Shown piece by piece: positions 49,500-59,948 of a stretch of 64,000 nt of DNA. The stretch's first letter is position 1, and the number at the start of each line of letters is the position of its first letter. The notes beneath the pieces were generated by a model. The model was given only the letters and a program-made list of their open reading frames with translations, was not told where the DNA came from and searched no databases. Both the position numbers and the translations under genes were made by a program. The DNA is from Thalassomonas viridans. Its GTDB lineage: Bacteria > Pseudomonadota > Gammaproteobacteria > Enterobacterales > Alteromonadaceae. The DNA is taken from assembly GCF_000948985.2 (NCBI RefSeq), contig NZ_CP059733.1, positions 620,001 through 684,000 on the forward strand. The letters are read 5' to 3'.

Positions 49500-50669
49500 A
49501 TGAAAAAGAATTTTGCAAAGTTAAGCGCCTTACTGGCAGCGGTATTATTCAGCAGCACAAGTTCTGTCGTGCTGGCACAGCAGGCAGTATTGGTAGAACC
49601 GGTAACTTTATCGGACATGCAGCAGCGCGAGCGCGTTGTCGGTAATATTAAAGCGGCGGTTGAGGCAGGCGTCTCGGTACGGGAGTCCAGCAGCGTCGAA
49701 CAGGTGCTGGTTAACGAAGGGGACAGGGTGAGCTTAGGTGATCTCCTGCTGCGCCTGGACAGCCGCCGTCTGCATGCCCAGTCTTTGCAGCTGCAGGCGG
49801 AATATGACCGCAGCAAGGCTTTAGTCAAGCAAAGAAAAGCCGAACAAAAGAATTTACAGGATGACCTGACCGCCTTCACCTATACCGCAGAACGCAATGC
49901 GATTTCAGAGCGCCAGCTAAGGAATGTCAAGACCGAGCTGGCGGTAGCCGAAGCCGCCTTATCCCAGGCCAATTACCAGGTTAAAGCACTGCAAAACGAG
50001 CTGGAGCTGTTGAAGATCCGTTTGGCGGATACCGAATTAAGGGCTCCTTTTAACGGTTATGTAACCCAAAGACTGGCAGAGCCAGGGGAATGGTTTAACC
50101 AGGGGGAAGTGGCGATTGAAATGGTGTCCAGCGACCGGCTGGAAGCCTGGTTGGAGGTGCCGCAGCGCCTGGTGAGCCAGCTGGCCGCCACTTCGGAAAT
50201 TGCCCTGGAAGTAAACGGGCAAAGCATCAGCAGTAAAGATTTTAAACTGGTTTCCCAGGTGAATAACCGCAGCCGTACCTTTAACCTGGTGGTTTCTTTC
50301 CCGGCGATGCCAAATATCCTTTCCGGGATGGCGGTTACCGGTTGGGTTGCCACTTCAACTGAAGATCAGGTGTTGGCGGTGTCTAAAAATGCCGTGGTCA
50401 ATAAAGGGGGCATGACTTTAGTGTATAAGGTTTCCGAGGGTGAAAACGGCTCTGTGGCCTCGCCTGTGCCGGTAACGGTTTTATATAAATCGGCCGATGT
50501 TTTTGCCCTGGCGGCCAATAGCCAGCTTAACCCGGGGGACAAGGTGATTGTTGAAGGCAACGAACGCCTGATGCCCGGACCTGTAGTGGCAACCGAGGCG
50601 AAAACCGGTCGGGAATTTGTCGCTGCGAATGCACCCGCAAGCACCGGCACTGCCGCCGGCGGCGAATAA
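49500..50669 (+). CDS. RND efflux periplasmic adaptor (membrane fusion protein)
   Basis: A 389-residue adaptor that links the inner-membrane pump to an outer-membrane channel. It has a signal peptide (cleavage near VLA-QQ, residue 26), a biotinyl-lipoyl-like half (VEQVLVNEGDRVSLGDLLLRLD, seen split), a coiled-coil hairpin (about 90-165), a lipoyl second half (LRAPFNGYV), then beta-barrel and membrane-proximal domains. It is the first gene of the operon. No outer-membrane factor gene follows, so a shared TolC is likely. Confidence 0.93.
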   Translation: MKKNFAKLSALLAAVLFSSTSSVVLAQQAVLVEPVTLSDMQQRERVVGNIKAAVEAGVSVRESSSVEQVLVNEGDRVSLGDLLLRLDSRRLHAQSLQLQAEYDRSKALVKQRKAEQKNLQDDLTAFTYTAERNAISERQLRNVKTELAVAEAALSQANYQVKALQNELELLKIRLADTELRAPFNGYVTQRLAEPGEWFNQGEVAIEMVSSDRLEAWLEVPQRLVSQLAATSEIALEVNGQSISSKDFKLVSQVNNRSRTFNLVVSFPAMPNILSGMAVTGWVATSTEDQVLAVSKNAVVNKGGMTLVYKVSEGENGSVASPVPVTVLYKSADVFALAANSQLNPGDKVIVEGNERLMPGPVVATEAKTGREFVAANAPASTGTAAGGE

Positions 50670-50740
50670 CGAGTTGATGTTTATTGAAAAAGCCGGGCCG
50701 GTTACGGCCGGTATACTGCTGTTGAGTAGGTAGAGAGATA

Positions 50741-53700
50741 ATGAAATTAATAGATCAAGCGGTCAGGCAGCCGATCACGGTCACAGTGGCGGTGGTGCTA
50801 TCCATATTGGCGGGGATCATCGCCTTTTCCCAGGTGCCGGTACAAATGACGCCAACGGTGGATTCCGTGGTCATTTCCGTCAACACATTCTGGGAAAACG
50901 CTTCCCCCAACGAAATTGAGTCCGATATTATTACCGAGCAGGAGCAGGTATTGGGGGATGTTACCGGCCTGGCTTCCATGACCAGTATCTCCCAGTCCGG
51001 AAATGGCAGCGTCCGCCTGGAATTTGAAACCGGTACCGATATCAACCTGGCGATGCAGAGTGTGTTGCAAAAGCTGGATGAGGTGCCTGCTTACCCCAGG
51101 GGCGTCAGTGAGCCCGTGGTTGAGCCGGTAGATCCCGATTCTGTCGATTATATTGCCTGGGTCGGTCTGGCGTCTACAGATCCAAGCTTTGACGCCACCA
51201 CCTTGTATGACTTTATATTACGCCTGCGTCCGCGCCTGGAGCGTATTAAAGGGGTGTCTAAAGGTCGGCGCGCGCGAGCGGGAATTACAAATCCAGTTTG
51301 ATCCTGTTGCCCTGGCGAACCGCGGCATTACTTATGCCGAGTTTATCAATGCCATCCAGGTGAATAACCAGAACTATTCCGGCGGTAAATTGCAGGACGG
51401 TAAAAATGATATCCGGGTGCGTGCCGTGGGTCGTTTTACCGACATCAATGTTATCAAAAAGTTGGTGATCCGCCGCGATCAAACCGGCGTGGTGTATCTT
51501 GAAGATGTTGCCAGCGTTACCGAGTCATATAAAGAATTAACCGACTGGGTGCGGGCGCGTGGTATTTTGATGCCTTTCTTTAATTTCCAGCTGCAATACG
51601 GCGCTAACTTGCTGGAAACCATGACGGAAATCAAGGCTGAAATTCGCCGCTTAAATGCCTCGGACGGTTTGCTGGCGCAACATGCTAAAAAAATTGGCGT
51701 TAACGGTACTTTTGAACTGATCCAGCCCTGGGACTCGTCGACTTATGTTGAGCGGGCGATAGATCTGGTACAGAGCAATATTTTGATCGGTGGCTTGCTG
51801 GCGACCCTGACCCTGCTGCTGTTTTTACGTTCATTCCGCACTATCGGGGTGATCGCCATTGCGATTCCTATTTCCGTGATCGCTTCCGTAGTGGTGCTGG
51901 TCTCCCTGGGACGTTCCATCAATATTGTTTCCCTGGCAGGTATGGCCTTTGCCGTGGGCATGGTAATAGACAATGCCATAGTGGTGATAGAGAATATTTT
52001 CCGCCACCTGGAAATGGGGAAAAAGCCTTGGCGCGCCAGTATTGACGGCGCCAAAGAAGTGGCCAGCGCAGTATTTGCCTCAACCTTAACTACTTTAGTA
52101 GTGTTCCTGCCTATCCTCTTTATCCAGGACAGCGCCGGACAGTTGTTCCGTGATATCGCCCTGGCGATCATGGCGGCGGTGAGCATCAGTTTTATCGTTT
52201 CTGTGCTGGTGATCCCGGCGGCGGCATCGAGCTTTTTACGCTTGCCGTCAAAGGCCGGGCAGGATAAGCCGAAGTCAAAAGTCGATAAGGTCAGCGGTTT
52301 CTTTAATGCCCTGCCGGGGCAGGTCAGCCGCCTGGTGGAAAAACTGATCGCTTCCTGGAAAAGCCGGATCATTGTGGTGGTAAGCTTTGCACTGCTGACA
52401 TTTGCCGGTATCTGGGCGTTGATTCCGCCGCTGGATTATTTGCCTAAAGGTAACCGCAATGCCGTATTTGGCGTTTTGATCCCGCCGCCGGGTTACAGTC
52501 TGGATCAGATGCAGACCATAGCCAAGCGCCTGGAAGGCAGCATTAAGCCGGCATGGGAATATACCGGCGACAAGTTTGTTGCCGAAGCGAAAATCCGCGG
52601 TACCGAAAAGCCGGATCCCAGTGACCGCCGTCCCGAGTTAACCACTATGAGCGGTGAAAAAATTACCGCCCCGGCGCTGGAGCATTATTTTGTTGTCGCC
52701 ATGGGGGGTAAGATGTTCCAGGGGGCCTTGCCTGAAAATGAAGTGACGGCGGTCGATACCATAGATCTCTTTAACTATGCCACCTACGGCGCCCAGGCGC
52801 CGGATGTGATCAGCTTTGCCTTCCAGTTCCCGCTGTTCTTAAACGGCGGTACCACAGGCTCGGCGATCAAGATTGACCTGGTGGGGGATGATCTCGACCT
52901 GGTTTCGCAAAGCGCCACCGCCCTGATGTTTAAACTGATGGGGAAATTCGGTCCTTACGGCGTAGTGCCTGAACCGGCCAACTTCCTGTTGCCGACCCCG
53001 GAATTGCGGGTAACGCCGGATGACGAGCGTCTGCAGGAAATGGGCATGAACCGTTCGGATGTCGGCATGGCTGTGGCGGCCAACGGCGACGGTTATATCC
53101 TGGTGCGGGGCTTTGAAATCGGCGGTGAACTTAAAGATATCAAGATTATTTCCCAGCAGGGCAACGTCGATGCACCTCTGGATGCCCTGATGCAAACCCC
53201 GGTGGCGACACCGGCAGGCAATGTCGTCGACCTGGAAAACATTGCTCGGCTGGAGCGGGTGCAGGTGGCTGATCAGATCAAACACGCCGACCGGCAAAGG
53301 GCGGTAACCTTGCAGTTCACCCCGCCAAACGGTATGGCGATGGAAGATGCTATCGCCACCATCAATGCTATGGTGGAAGAATTAAGGACAGCAGGGGCGA
53401 TTAACCCGATTGTGGATATCAACCTTTCCGGCTCTGCCGGTAAGTTAAACGACATCAAGCAGGCGTTGATGGGAGACGGTACTATTTCAGGTTTCCTGAT
53501 GAGCTCATTGTTCCTGGCCCTGGTGGTGGTGTACCTGGTGATGGCGGTACTGTTCCAGAACTGGCTTTACCCTGTGGTGATCATGGTAACCGTTCCCCTG
53601 GCGACCCTGGGCGGGTTTGCCGGACTGGCAGCGGTACACAATTACAGCCTGATTGACCGTTATACCCCGATCCAGAATATGGATGTGCTGACTATTATCG

Positions 53701-54104
53701 GTTTCGTGATTTTGGCCGGGGTTGTGGTGAACAACGCGATTTTAATCGTACACCAGGCCATCAACCTGCTAAAAGGCCGTTCGGATGACGGGGCGCTGAC
53801 AACGGCATTGACGCCGCAGCAGGCGGTGGTGGAGTCGGTGAAATCCCGGGTACGTCCTATTTTAATGAGTACCCTGACCTCGGTCGGCGGTATGTTACCC
53901 CTGGTATTGATGCCGGGCGCGGGTAGCGAATTATACCGGGGGCTGGGAGCCGTTGTGGTCGGTGGCCTGTTGGTGTCTACCATCTTTACCATGTTCCTGG
54001 TGCCGGTGATCCTGTCGATGATCTTTGAGATCAAAGGCCGTAAACAGCAAACTGCGGATGACGGGCTTGAAGTTGCGGAACTGGCGATAGCGGAGAATAA
54101 GTAA
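50741..54104 (+). pseudogene. RND efflux pump permease, split by a frameshift
   Basis: An HAE1/AcrB-type proton-driven pump of about 1120 residues if joined. The first frame (50741-51301) covers TM1 and the first porter subdomain up to ERIKGVSK. The second frame, continuous from before 51260 to 54104, resumes at VGARERELQIQFDP and carries TM2-TM12, including GMVIDNAIVVIEN in TM4. The break is at about 51258-51266. Removing one base (AAAGGTC to AAAGTC) restores a single frame; a short deletion is equally possible because the family usually has a few more residues there. An ATG at 51153 does not give a natural start. The rest of the gene shows no decay, so the event is recent, or it is a sequencing error. 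Confidence 0.85.
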
Positions 54105-54206
54105 ACCTTCAGGATAAGGGCGGCTGACTTCAGCTAAGCCGCCCTGCTTTAAAAGTGTTTCCTTTGTCAATGTATGTGAATTTTCATCGTTGACCCTTAG
54201 TGGTTT

Positions 54207-54257
54207 CCCCTCCCTGATGGCGGCTTTCCCAGGCCGTTTGGGAGGGGATTTTTTTGC
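54207..54257 (+). terminator. Terminator of the RND efflux operon
   Basis: An outer stem CCCCTCCC (54207-54214) with GGGAGGGG (54240-54247) enclosing an inner CGGC/GCCG-type hairpin, followed by ATTTTTTT. Confidence 0.8.
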
Positions 54258-54320
54258 AAGTCAAAAAGCCAAAAGAGATAATAGTTGCATCAGCCAGCAG
54301 TGAAGAGAGTGTAAGCCGGG

Positions 54321-54548
54321 ATGAAAAGAGTTGTCCTTTACAGTATGAATAATTGTCCCCATTGCGACACCGCCAAGCGTTATCTGGACCAGCAGGGGAT
54401 CAAATACCGTTTGTGTAATGTCAAAACCCCAAAGGGACAAAAAGAATTGGCCGCTTTGGGTATGCGGGCGGTGCCGGTATTAAAAATCGGCGATCAAATC
54501 TTGAATGGCTTTTCGGTGGAGAAGTTTAATCAGCTATTTAAAGGGTAA
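54321..54548 (+). CDS. Glutaredoxin-like thiol-disulfide protein
   Basis: A 75-residue thioredoxin-fold protein. The redox motif is C12-P13-H14-C15 (NNCPHCD), with the cis-Pro in RAVPVLKIG and a GFS-type C-terminal segment (NGFSVEKF). CPHC is more common in DsbA- or NrdH/YruB-type proteins than in classical CPYC glutaredoxins. It has no signal peptide, so it acts in the cytoplasm. It stands alone. Confidence 0.9.
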   Translation: MKRVVLYSMNNCPHCDTAKRYLDQQGIKYRLCNVKTPKGQKELAALGMRAVPVLKIGDQILNGFSVEKFNQLFKG

Positions 54549-54641
54549 TTTGCGCGGGCTTATCCGTTAGCTTGTTCGTTTATTCTCCGGCTTGTGATAA
54601 AGTTGGTTAGCATAATGTAAGAATGGTGTAGCGGACTAAGG

Positions 54642-56537
54642 ATGCGGTTAACCCTAAAATCAATCATAGCCGGGATTTTGTTGTTTCTGTTTTCGGGAAT
54701 CGACGCCCCGGTTGTTTTGGCGCAAGACAGAGCTACGCTCTCGTCTTTACAGGCGATGTCTGAAGAGATTAAACGGGAGCCCCTGCTCAGCTACCGGCGT
54801 CTGCAAGCCCTGGAGCCGGAGGCCGCCCAATGGCCGGATAACGAAAAGTTGTGGTTGCTGCTGCGTAAGGCACAGGCGGAGTTGTTATTATATTTAAACC
54901 CTGAGCTGCAACAAACGGTTAATCGTGCACAGCAGCTGATAACGCCGCAGACCCAGGCAGAAATCATCAGCGGTTTTAAGGTTTATGCCGGTATCCTGGC
55001 CCAGCAAAAAGGGCAGTACAGTGAGGCGGTTGAGCATTTTCAGCAGGCGTTGTCCCGGGCCGAGCAGGCGAACCTTAACCATATCTATATCGTCGGCAAA
55101 CAAGAACTGGCCTATACCCGCAGCCTGACGGAGTTATATCAAACTTCCCTCAAGGAAATTCAGGAAACCTATGTGGAAGCTTTTGCCCTGGGGGATAAGT
55201 TTTTGCTGGCGCAGGTTAATGAAACCTATGGCGCTATCTATGGGTATTTCGGCGATTATGAAAAGTCGGTGGAATATTACCAAAAAGCGCTGGCAACCTA
55301 TGAGCAGCTCAGTTACCGAGCGCATATTGCCGATGCCGTGTATGCCCTGGCAACCATCTACAGGTATTGGCAGAAATACCCGTCCGCCATCAAGACCTTT
55401 GAACGTTACCGCACCCTGATAGACTATACCTCCAACCAGGAAGTCGCCTTTTTTGCCTTATACGGCCTGGGTATGACCCTGGCAGAGCAGGGGCAGTGTC
55501 GGCGGGGGATAACGGTTATCGACGAGGCGCTGGCGGTGAATGCTCTGCCGGACTATAGAGCGGAACTGTTAAAGCGCAAATCCGCCTGTTTGATGGACAC
55601 AGGGGATTTTTCCGGGGCACAGCAGGCGCTGTCGGCGGCCGGGGAGATTTTTGCCGAAATCCCCGAGCTTAAAGGCACCAAGTGGCAACTGGAAGTGGAC
55701 AAACTGGGCAGTGAGCTGGCGCATGCACAGGGAGATGACGGCCGGGCCTATCAGCTATTAAACCTTTATCTTGAGCAATTTTCCGCCCTGCAGAAGAAAA
55801 ATGCCGATACCCGCCTGGAAAAAGTCCGACTGGACATGGAGCAACGCCATAAAGCGCGGGAAATCTCCCTGATACAAAAGCAGCAGGAATTAACCGAGCT
55901 CAGGAAAGAACATAATGAACTGCAGGACCGGCAGCAAAAATACTTTTTGTTGTTCGCAATAAGCCTGTCGGTGTTTTTTGGCGTGGTGATGGTGTACCAG
56001 CGTAAATATAACGATAAGATCCTGGAATTGTCCATCCGGGATCCCTTGTCCAATTTATATAACCGCCGTTATGTTTTTAACTACCTGCAAAAGTTTACCG
56101 ACGGCACCTTGCCGGATAAGGGGGAGCTGTCGGTGATTCTGCTTGATATCGATAATTTTAAGCAGATCAATGATGATTTTGGCCATGTGGCCGGCGATGA
56201 GGTGATTTGCCGGGTTGCCGAAGCCGGGCAAAAGGTGCTGCGCCAGGGGGATGTTATGGGGCGTATCAGCGGGGAAGAGTTTTTGTGTGTCCTGCCGAGG
56301 ATCAATCCCGAGCAGTGCCGTGAAATTGCCGAACGGCTGGCGAGCAGCATTCATGAATATACCTTTGAAGCCGGCAATAAAAAGCGCTTTTGTGTCAGTG
56401 TCAGCATAGGCATCGCCAGCCTTTCGCCCCAATGCACCGACAGTAGCAGCCTGTATGAACATGCTGACCTGGCCCTTGACCGGGCGCAGGAGCAGGGAAA
56501 AAACAGCGCCGTGGTCTATCGGCCGGAAATGGCATAA
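54642..56537 (+). CDS. TPR-containing membrane diguanylate cyclase
   Basis: A 631-residue protein. It has a signal-like N-terminus (cleavage near VLA-QD, residue 27), a periplasmic TPR region (about 110-330, including YGDYEKSVEYYQKALATYEQ-type repeats), a coiled coil (about 385-430), a TM segment at about 434-453 and a cytoplasmic GGDEF domain (about 465-625). The metal-binding LLDIDNFKQIND is intact. The active-site loop reads S543-G-E-E-F547, a Ser variant of GGEEF that is often still active. It probably makes c-di-GMP in response to a periplasmic protein contact. It is followed 25 bp later by the ligase-like gene and may head the ovothiol operon. Confidence 0.92.
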   Translation: MRLTLKSIIAGILLFLFSGIDAPVVLAQDRATLSSLQAMSEEIKREPLLSYRRLQALEPEAAQWPDNEKLWLLLRKAQAELLLYLNPELQQTVNRAQQLITPQTQAEIISGFKVYAGILAQQKGQYSEAVEHFQQALSRAEQANLNHIYIVGKQELAYTRSLTELYQTSLKEIQETYVEAFALGDKFLLAQVNETYGAIYGYFGDYEKSVEYYQKALATYEQLSYRAHIADAVYALATIYRYWQKYPSAIKTFERYRTLIDYTSNQEVAFFALYGLGMTLAEQGQCRRGITVIDEALAVNALPDYRAELLKRKSACLMDTGDFSGAQQALSAAGEIFAEIPELKGTKWQLEVDKLGSELAHAQGDDGRAYQLLNLYLEQFSALQKKNADTRLEKVRLDMEQRHKAREISLIQKQQELTELRKEHNELQDRQQKYFLLFAISLSVFFGVVMVYQRKYNDKILELSIRDPLSNLYNRRYVFNYLQKFTDGTLPDKGELSVILLDIDNFKQINDDFGHVAGDEVICRVAEAGQKVLRQGDVMGRISGEEFLCVLPRINPEQCREIAERLASSIHEYTFEAGNKKRFCVSVSIGIASLSPQCTDSSSLYEHADLALDRAQEQGKNSAVVYRPEMA

Positions 56538-56562
56538 ATGCCTTTATTGCGATGGCAAGGTT

Positions 56563-57720
56563 ATGAATCCGGTTGTAGATGATATCAGCGCCCTGGCGCG
56601 CCGGGTGATCGGCTTACTTGAATCTTATATCCATGAACTGGGGTATCAAGCCGCGGTGCACTTTGAACTGGAAGGCTGCTACCGCTTTCCGGCCGCGCTT
56701 GAAAAAAAACAGCTGGACTTTCAACGTCTGAACCGGCAATTGCGCTCACTCGGTATAGATGCCGAGCTGGTGCCGGAATACTGGCGTAACCAGTGGGAAT
56801 ATGTTTCGGTTTTTAACCGCCAGTCGCCATTAAAAGAAGCCGATAACCTGGCATTTGCACTGGAGAAATTGCCCTATCTGTTCGCCTGCCAGGGGGTGGA
56901 GCAAACCCTGATCAAACCTGTGGTCTGGTGTGGGGACAAGGGCCAGCTGGCCCCGGGGGCCGGTAATGTTTTTTCCGGCGATCCCAGGGCGGTGCATATT
57001 CCCAACGCGGTACAAATCAATGTCAGCGCCAGCGATCCGGCGGGAGAAAACATCATAGCCCGGCATGGTTTTGGCGAATACCTGCAACAATGCTTTTTGC
57101 AAACCAGTTTGGGCTGCTGCCTGCTCTATTTGCCGGAAGCGGAAGCCTTTGAGCGTCTGGCGCTGAAAAGCCGCTACGGCCTGGCAAACGAGCTTTGCTC
57201 GCCTGTGGATATTTCCGGCGGGCATCAGGGCAGTATCGCCTTGTATAAAGAACGGGGCAAACACAACCAGGCAATGGGGGTTGAGCCCCTGTTATATGGT
57301 CCTGACCATAAGGTTTTGCTCAGCAGGCAAAATTGGCAAAAAACCGCCCGTGTCGAACACAGGCTCGGGGCTTCCAGCCGCCACTATAATCCCTATCTCA
57401 ATGTGGTTTTTGCCCTGGCGAATTTAATTGACGCTTTGGAGGTCTATAGTAAGCAAGCCTGCCGGGCTGCCTTAAAACCGTCACCTGCGCCTGTTATGTT
57501 GCCAACGGCACTCGACCGGGATGAACACGGTTTTGACGCCGTCAACTTGTTCGCCCGGCAAACCTGGTTCAGCGAACGTATCAACAGGGTACAGCTGTAT
57601 ATGCAAAACGCCGGATTGCTTACCGGTGATGATTTATCTGTTGAAAACTCAGGTAAATTAGGAGATAAATTAAAAAACAGTGTCTTAGCTAAATATCAGA
57701 AACGGACTCTTAGTATTTAG
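56563..57720 (+). CDS. Divergent glutamine-synthetase-like ligase, beside ovoA
   Basis: A 385-residue protein from ATG 56563 (GGCAAGG just upstream); the frame opens earlier inside the GGDEF gene but that part is overlap. No signal peptide or membrane segment is present. The order of motifs matches the catalytic half of glutamine synthetase: ELVPEYWRNQWEYV (place of the HE-GQxE segment), LKEADNLAFALEKLPYLF, LIKPV (KP), a PNAVQINVSAS segment in place of GSGMHxHxS, FERLALKSRYG and TARVEHRLG followed by HYNPYLNVVFALANL (place of RIExRxPxxxxNPYL). Several nucleotide and metal ligands are altered. It may ligate an amino acid or amine, possibly glutamate, to a small molecule. It lies between a diguanylate cyclase and ovoA. 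The fold is inference from motif order. Confidence 0.75.
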   Translation: MNPVVDDISALARRVIGLLESYIHELGYQAAVHFELEGCYRFPAALEKKQLDFQRLNRQLRSLGIDAELVPEYWRNQWEYVSVFNRQSPLKEADNLAFALEKLPYLFACQGVEQTLIKPVVWCGDKGQLAPGAGNVFSGDPRAVHIPNAVQINVSASDPAGENIIARHGFGEYLQQCFLQTSLGCCLLYLPEAEAFERLALKSRYGLANELCSPVDISGGHQGSIALYKERGKHNQAMGVEPLLYGPDHKVLLSRQNWQKTARVEHRLGASSRHYNPYLNVVFALANLIDALEVYSKQACRAALKPSPAPVMLPTALDRDEHGFDAVNLFARQTWFSERINRVQLYMQNAGLLTGDDLSVENSGKLGDKLKNSVLAKYQKRTLSI

Positions 57721-57779
57721 CATATAAAAATGAATTTGCCGGTTAATGGATTGCCGGCAGGATAAGACCAAATAACAAG

Positions 57780-59918
57780 GTGAATACCCGGCCTATGAAT
57801 ATCACGAAACAACAAATGACGCCTCCGTTACTGACCGGGGCAAGTGTCGAGCAGAAAAGGGCCGAGTTAAAGGCGTATTTTCAAAATAGCTGGGACAGCT
57901 ATGATTCGTTATTTTCCCTGATCAACAGCCATGAGGCGTTTTATCTGCGCCCGGAAAAACTGCGCCATCCGTTGATCTTCTATTTTGGCCATACCGCCAC
58001 TTTTTATATCAATAAGCTGATTTTGGGCAAATACCTGGACAGGCGCATCAATGAAAAGCTTGAAGCCATCTGCGCCGTAGGGGTCGATGAAATGAGCTGG
58101 GATGATCTCGACAGCAGCCATTATGACTGGCCCAAGGTCAGTGAAGTGATCGCCTACCGCGCTGAGGTCAAAGCCCTGATGGAGCGGTTGATAGATACCA
58201 TGGAGCTGAGCCTGCCGATTGCCAAAGACAGTCTTGCCTGGGTGATCTTGATGGGCTGCGAGCATGAGCGTATCCATATCGAAACCTCCTCGGTGATCAT
58301 ACGTATGCTGCCGCTGCAGTATCTGACCCCGAGCGAGCAGTGGCAGGCCTGTGCCTTTAGCGATGAAGCCCCGGAAAATGCTTTGGTGGCGGTTAAGGGC
58401 AAAAGCGTCAGCCTGGGAAAATCCGCAGAGGATCATACCTACGGCTGGGATAACGAATACGGGCAGGCGCAGGTGGAGGTTAAGGATTTTCAGGCGTCCA
58501 AATACCTGGTATCGAATCAGGAGTTTTTAGCTTTTGTTGAAGACGGCGGTTATGCCACCCCCGAATACTGGAACGGGGAAGGGCAGCAATGGCTGGCGTA
58601 TACCCGGGCAAGCATGCCCCGCTTCTGGCTGAAAAAAGGGGAGCATTACTATCAGCGCAACCTGCTCTCGGAAATGCCCCTGCCGCTGGACTGGCCGGTG
58701 GAAGTGAATTATCTCGAAGCCCATGCCTTTTGCCAATGGAAGTCACGGCAAAGCAGCGGTTATATCCGTTTGCCCACAGAAGCCGAATGGTATTGCTTGC
58801 GGGATAAGATCCCCACGGACCTGGTCGACTGGCAGGAAGCCCCGGGCAATATCAATCTGGAATATTTCGCCTCTTCCTGCCCGGTCAACCGCTTTGAAAT
58901 CGACGGCCTGTTTGATATTACCGGCAATGTCTGGCAGTGGACGGAATCGGCTATCGACGGCTTTAACGGTTTTGAGGTGCATCCTTTATATGATGACTTC
59001 TCCACCCCGACTTTTGACGGCAAGCATAACCTGATCAAAGGGGGCTCCTGGATCTCTACCGGCAATGAAGCCTGTAGATCTTCCCGTTATGCGTTTCGGC
59101 GGCACTTTTTTCAGCATGCCGGCTTCCGTTATATTCACAGCGAGTACCGGGAAATACCGGCAATTGAAGTTAACCATTATGAAACCAGCGGGGAAATCTG
59201 CCGGCAGCTGGAAAATCATTACGGTGAGCCCAGTCTGAACCAGGACAATTACCCGCAGCAGCTGGCGAAAAGACTGCTCGCTCTCACGGAGAAATATGGC
59301 GTACCCCGGGAGAAAATGCTGGATCTCGGTTGCAGTGTCGGCCGCTGTGCCTTTGAGCTGGCGCCGGCTTTTGACCATATAGACGCCGTGGATTTCTCCG
59401 CCCGTTATATCCAGCACGGGGTCAGGCTGCAGCAAGGACAGAGTGTCCGTTATACCTGTGAAAATGAAGGGGACATAGTCGACTTTAAAGAGATTTTTCT
59501 GAGCAACCTGGGGCTGGAGCAGGGGAAAGATAAAATAGATTTTTGCCAGGGGGATGCCGCCAACCTCAAGGCCATCTTCACCGGTTATGATCTTGTCCTG
59601 GCACAGCAGGTGCTGGAGTCAAGTTATGATCCCCGGCTGTTTCTGACCAATATCCGGCAAAGGTTGAAGCCTGGTGGCTTGTTGGTGTTGGTGTCCGACT
59701 ATAGCTTTACTGAAGAAGTCACAGACAAAAGCAAGTGGCTGGGAGGCATTAAGGTCAACGGTGAAAATGTCACTGGCTTTGACGGTTTGCAGCAGTGCCT
59801 GACAGGGCGTTTTACTCTGCTGGAGCAACAGGAGATCACCCGGGTGCTGAGAAGCAACCGGCGTCATTACCAGGTGAGTGAATTGCAACTGACGGTGTGG
59901 CGACTGGAAAATGGGTAA
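57780..59918 (+). CDS. ovoA: 5-histidylcysteine sulfoxide synthase / 4-mercaptohistidine N-methyltransferase
   Basis: A 712-residue bifunctional ovothiol enzyme. The N-terminal DinB-like domain (about 20-180) has the iron motif H162-x3-H166-x-E168 (EHERIHIET); an earlier His in YFGHTATF is the likely third ligand. A sulfatase-modifying-factor (FGE-like) domain follows (about 190-455, GNVWQWTE and KGGSWIS). The C-terminal SAM methyltransferase (about 490-712) has motif I DLGCSVGRCAFEL. The enzyme uses O2 to join cysteine to histidine C5, and the last domain can N-methylate mercaptohistidine. The start is GTG 57780 or ATG 57795; neither has an ideal Shine-Dalgarno. It is followed by the PLP enzyme needed for the middle step. 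Confidence 0.93.
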   Translation: MNTRPMNITKQQMTPPLLTGASVEQKRAELKAYFQNSWDSYDSLFSLINSHEAFYLRPEKLRHPLIFYFGHTATFYINKLILGKYLDRRINEKLEAICAVGVDEMSWDDLDSSHYDWPKVSEVIAYRAEVKALMERLIDTMELSLPIAKDSLAWVILMGCEHERIHIETSSVIIRMLPLQYLTPSEQWQACAFSDEAPENALVAVKGKSVSLGKSAEDHTYGWDNEYGQAQVEVKDFQASKYLVSNQEFLAFVEDGGYATPEYWNGEGQQWLAYTRASMPRFWLKKGEHYYQRNLLSEMPLPLDWPVEVNYLEAHAFCQWKSRQSSGYIRLPTEAEWYCLRDKIPTDLVDWQEAPGNINLEYFASSCPVNRFEIDGLFDITGNVWQWTESAIDGFNGFEVHPLYDDFSTPTFDGKHNLIKGGSWISTGNEACRSSRYAFRRHFFQHAGFRYIHSEYREIPAIEVNHYETSGEICRQLENHYGEPSLNQDNYPQQLAKRLLALTEKYGVPREKMLDLGCSVGRCAFELAPAFDHIDAVDFSARYIQHGVRLQQGQSVRYTCENEGDIVDFKEIFLSNLGLEQGKDKIDFCQGDAANLKAIFTGYDLVLAQQVLESSYDPRLFLTNIRQRLKPGGLLVLVSDYSFTEEVTDKSKWLGGIKVNGENVTGFDGLQQCLTGRFTLLEQQEITRVLRSNRRHYQVSELQLTVWRLENG

Positions 59919-59948
59919 CCTTGTCCTGCAGGTGCGGGGAGCTGTGTT

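Noticed and set aside
51153..51260. ATG 51153 as an independent start of a 983-residue pump
   Set aside because: Residues before VGARERE in that frame do not resemble the family, while the other frame encodes the proper porter sequence there.
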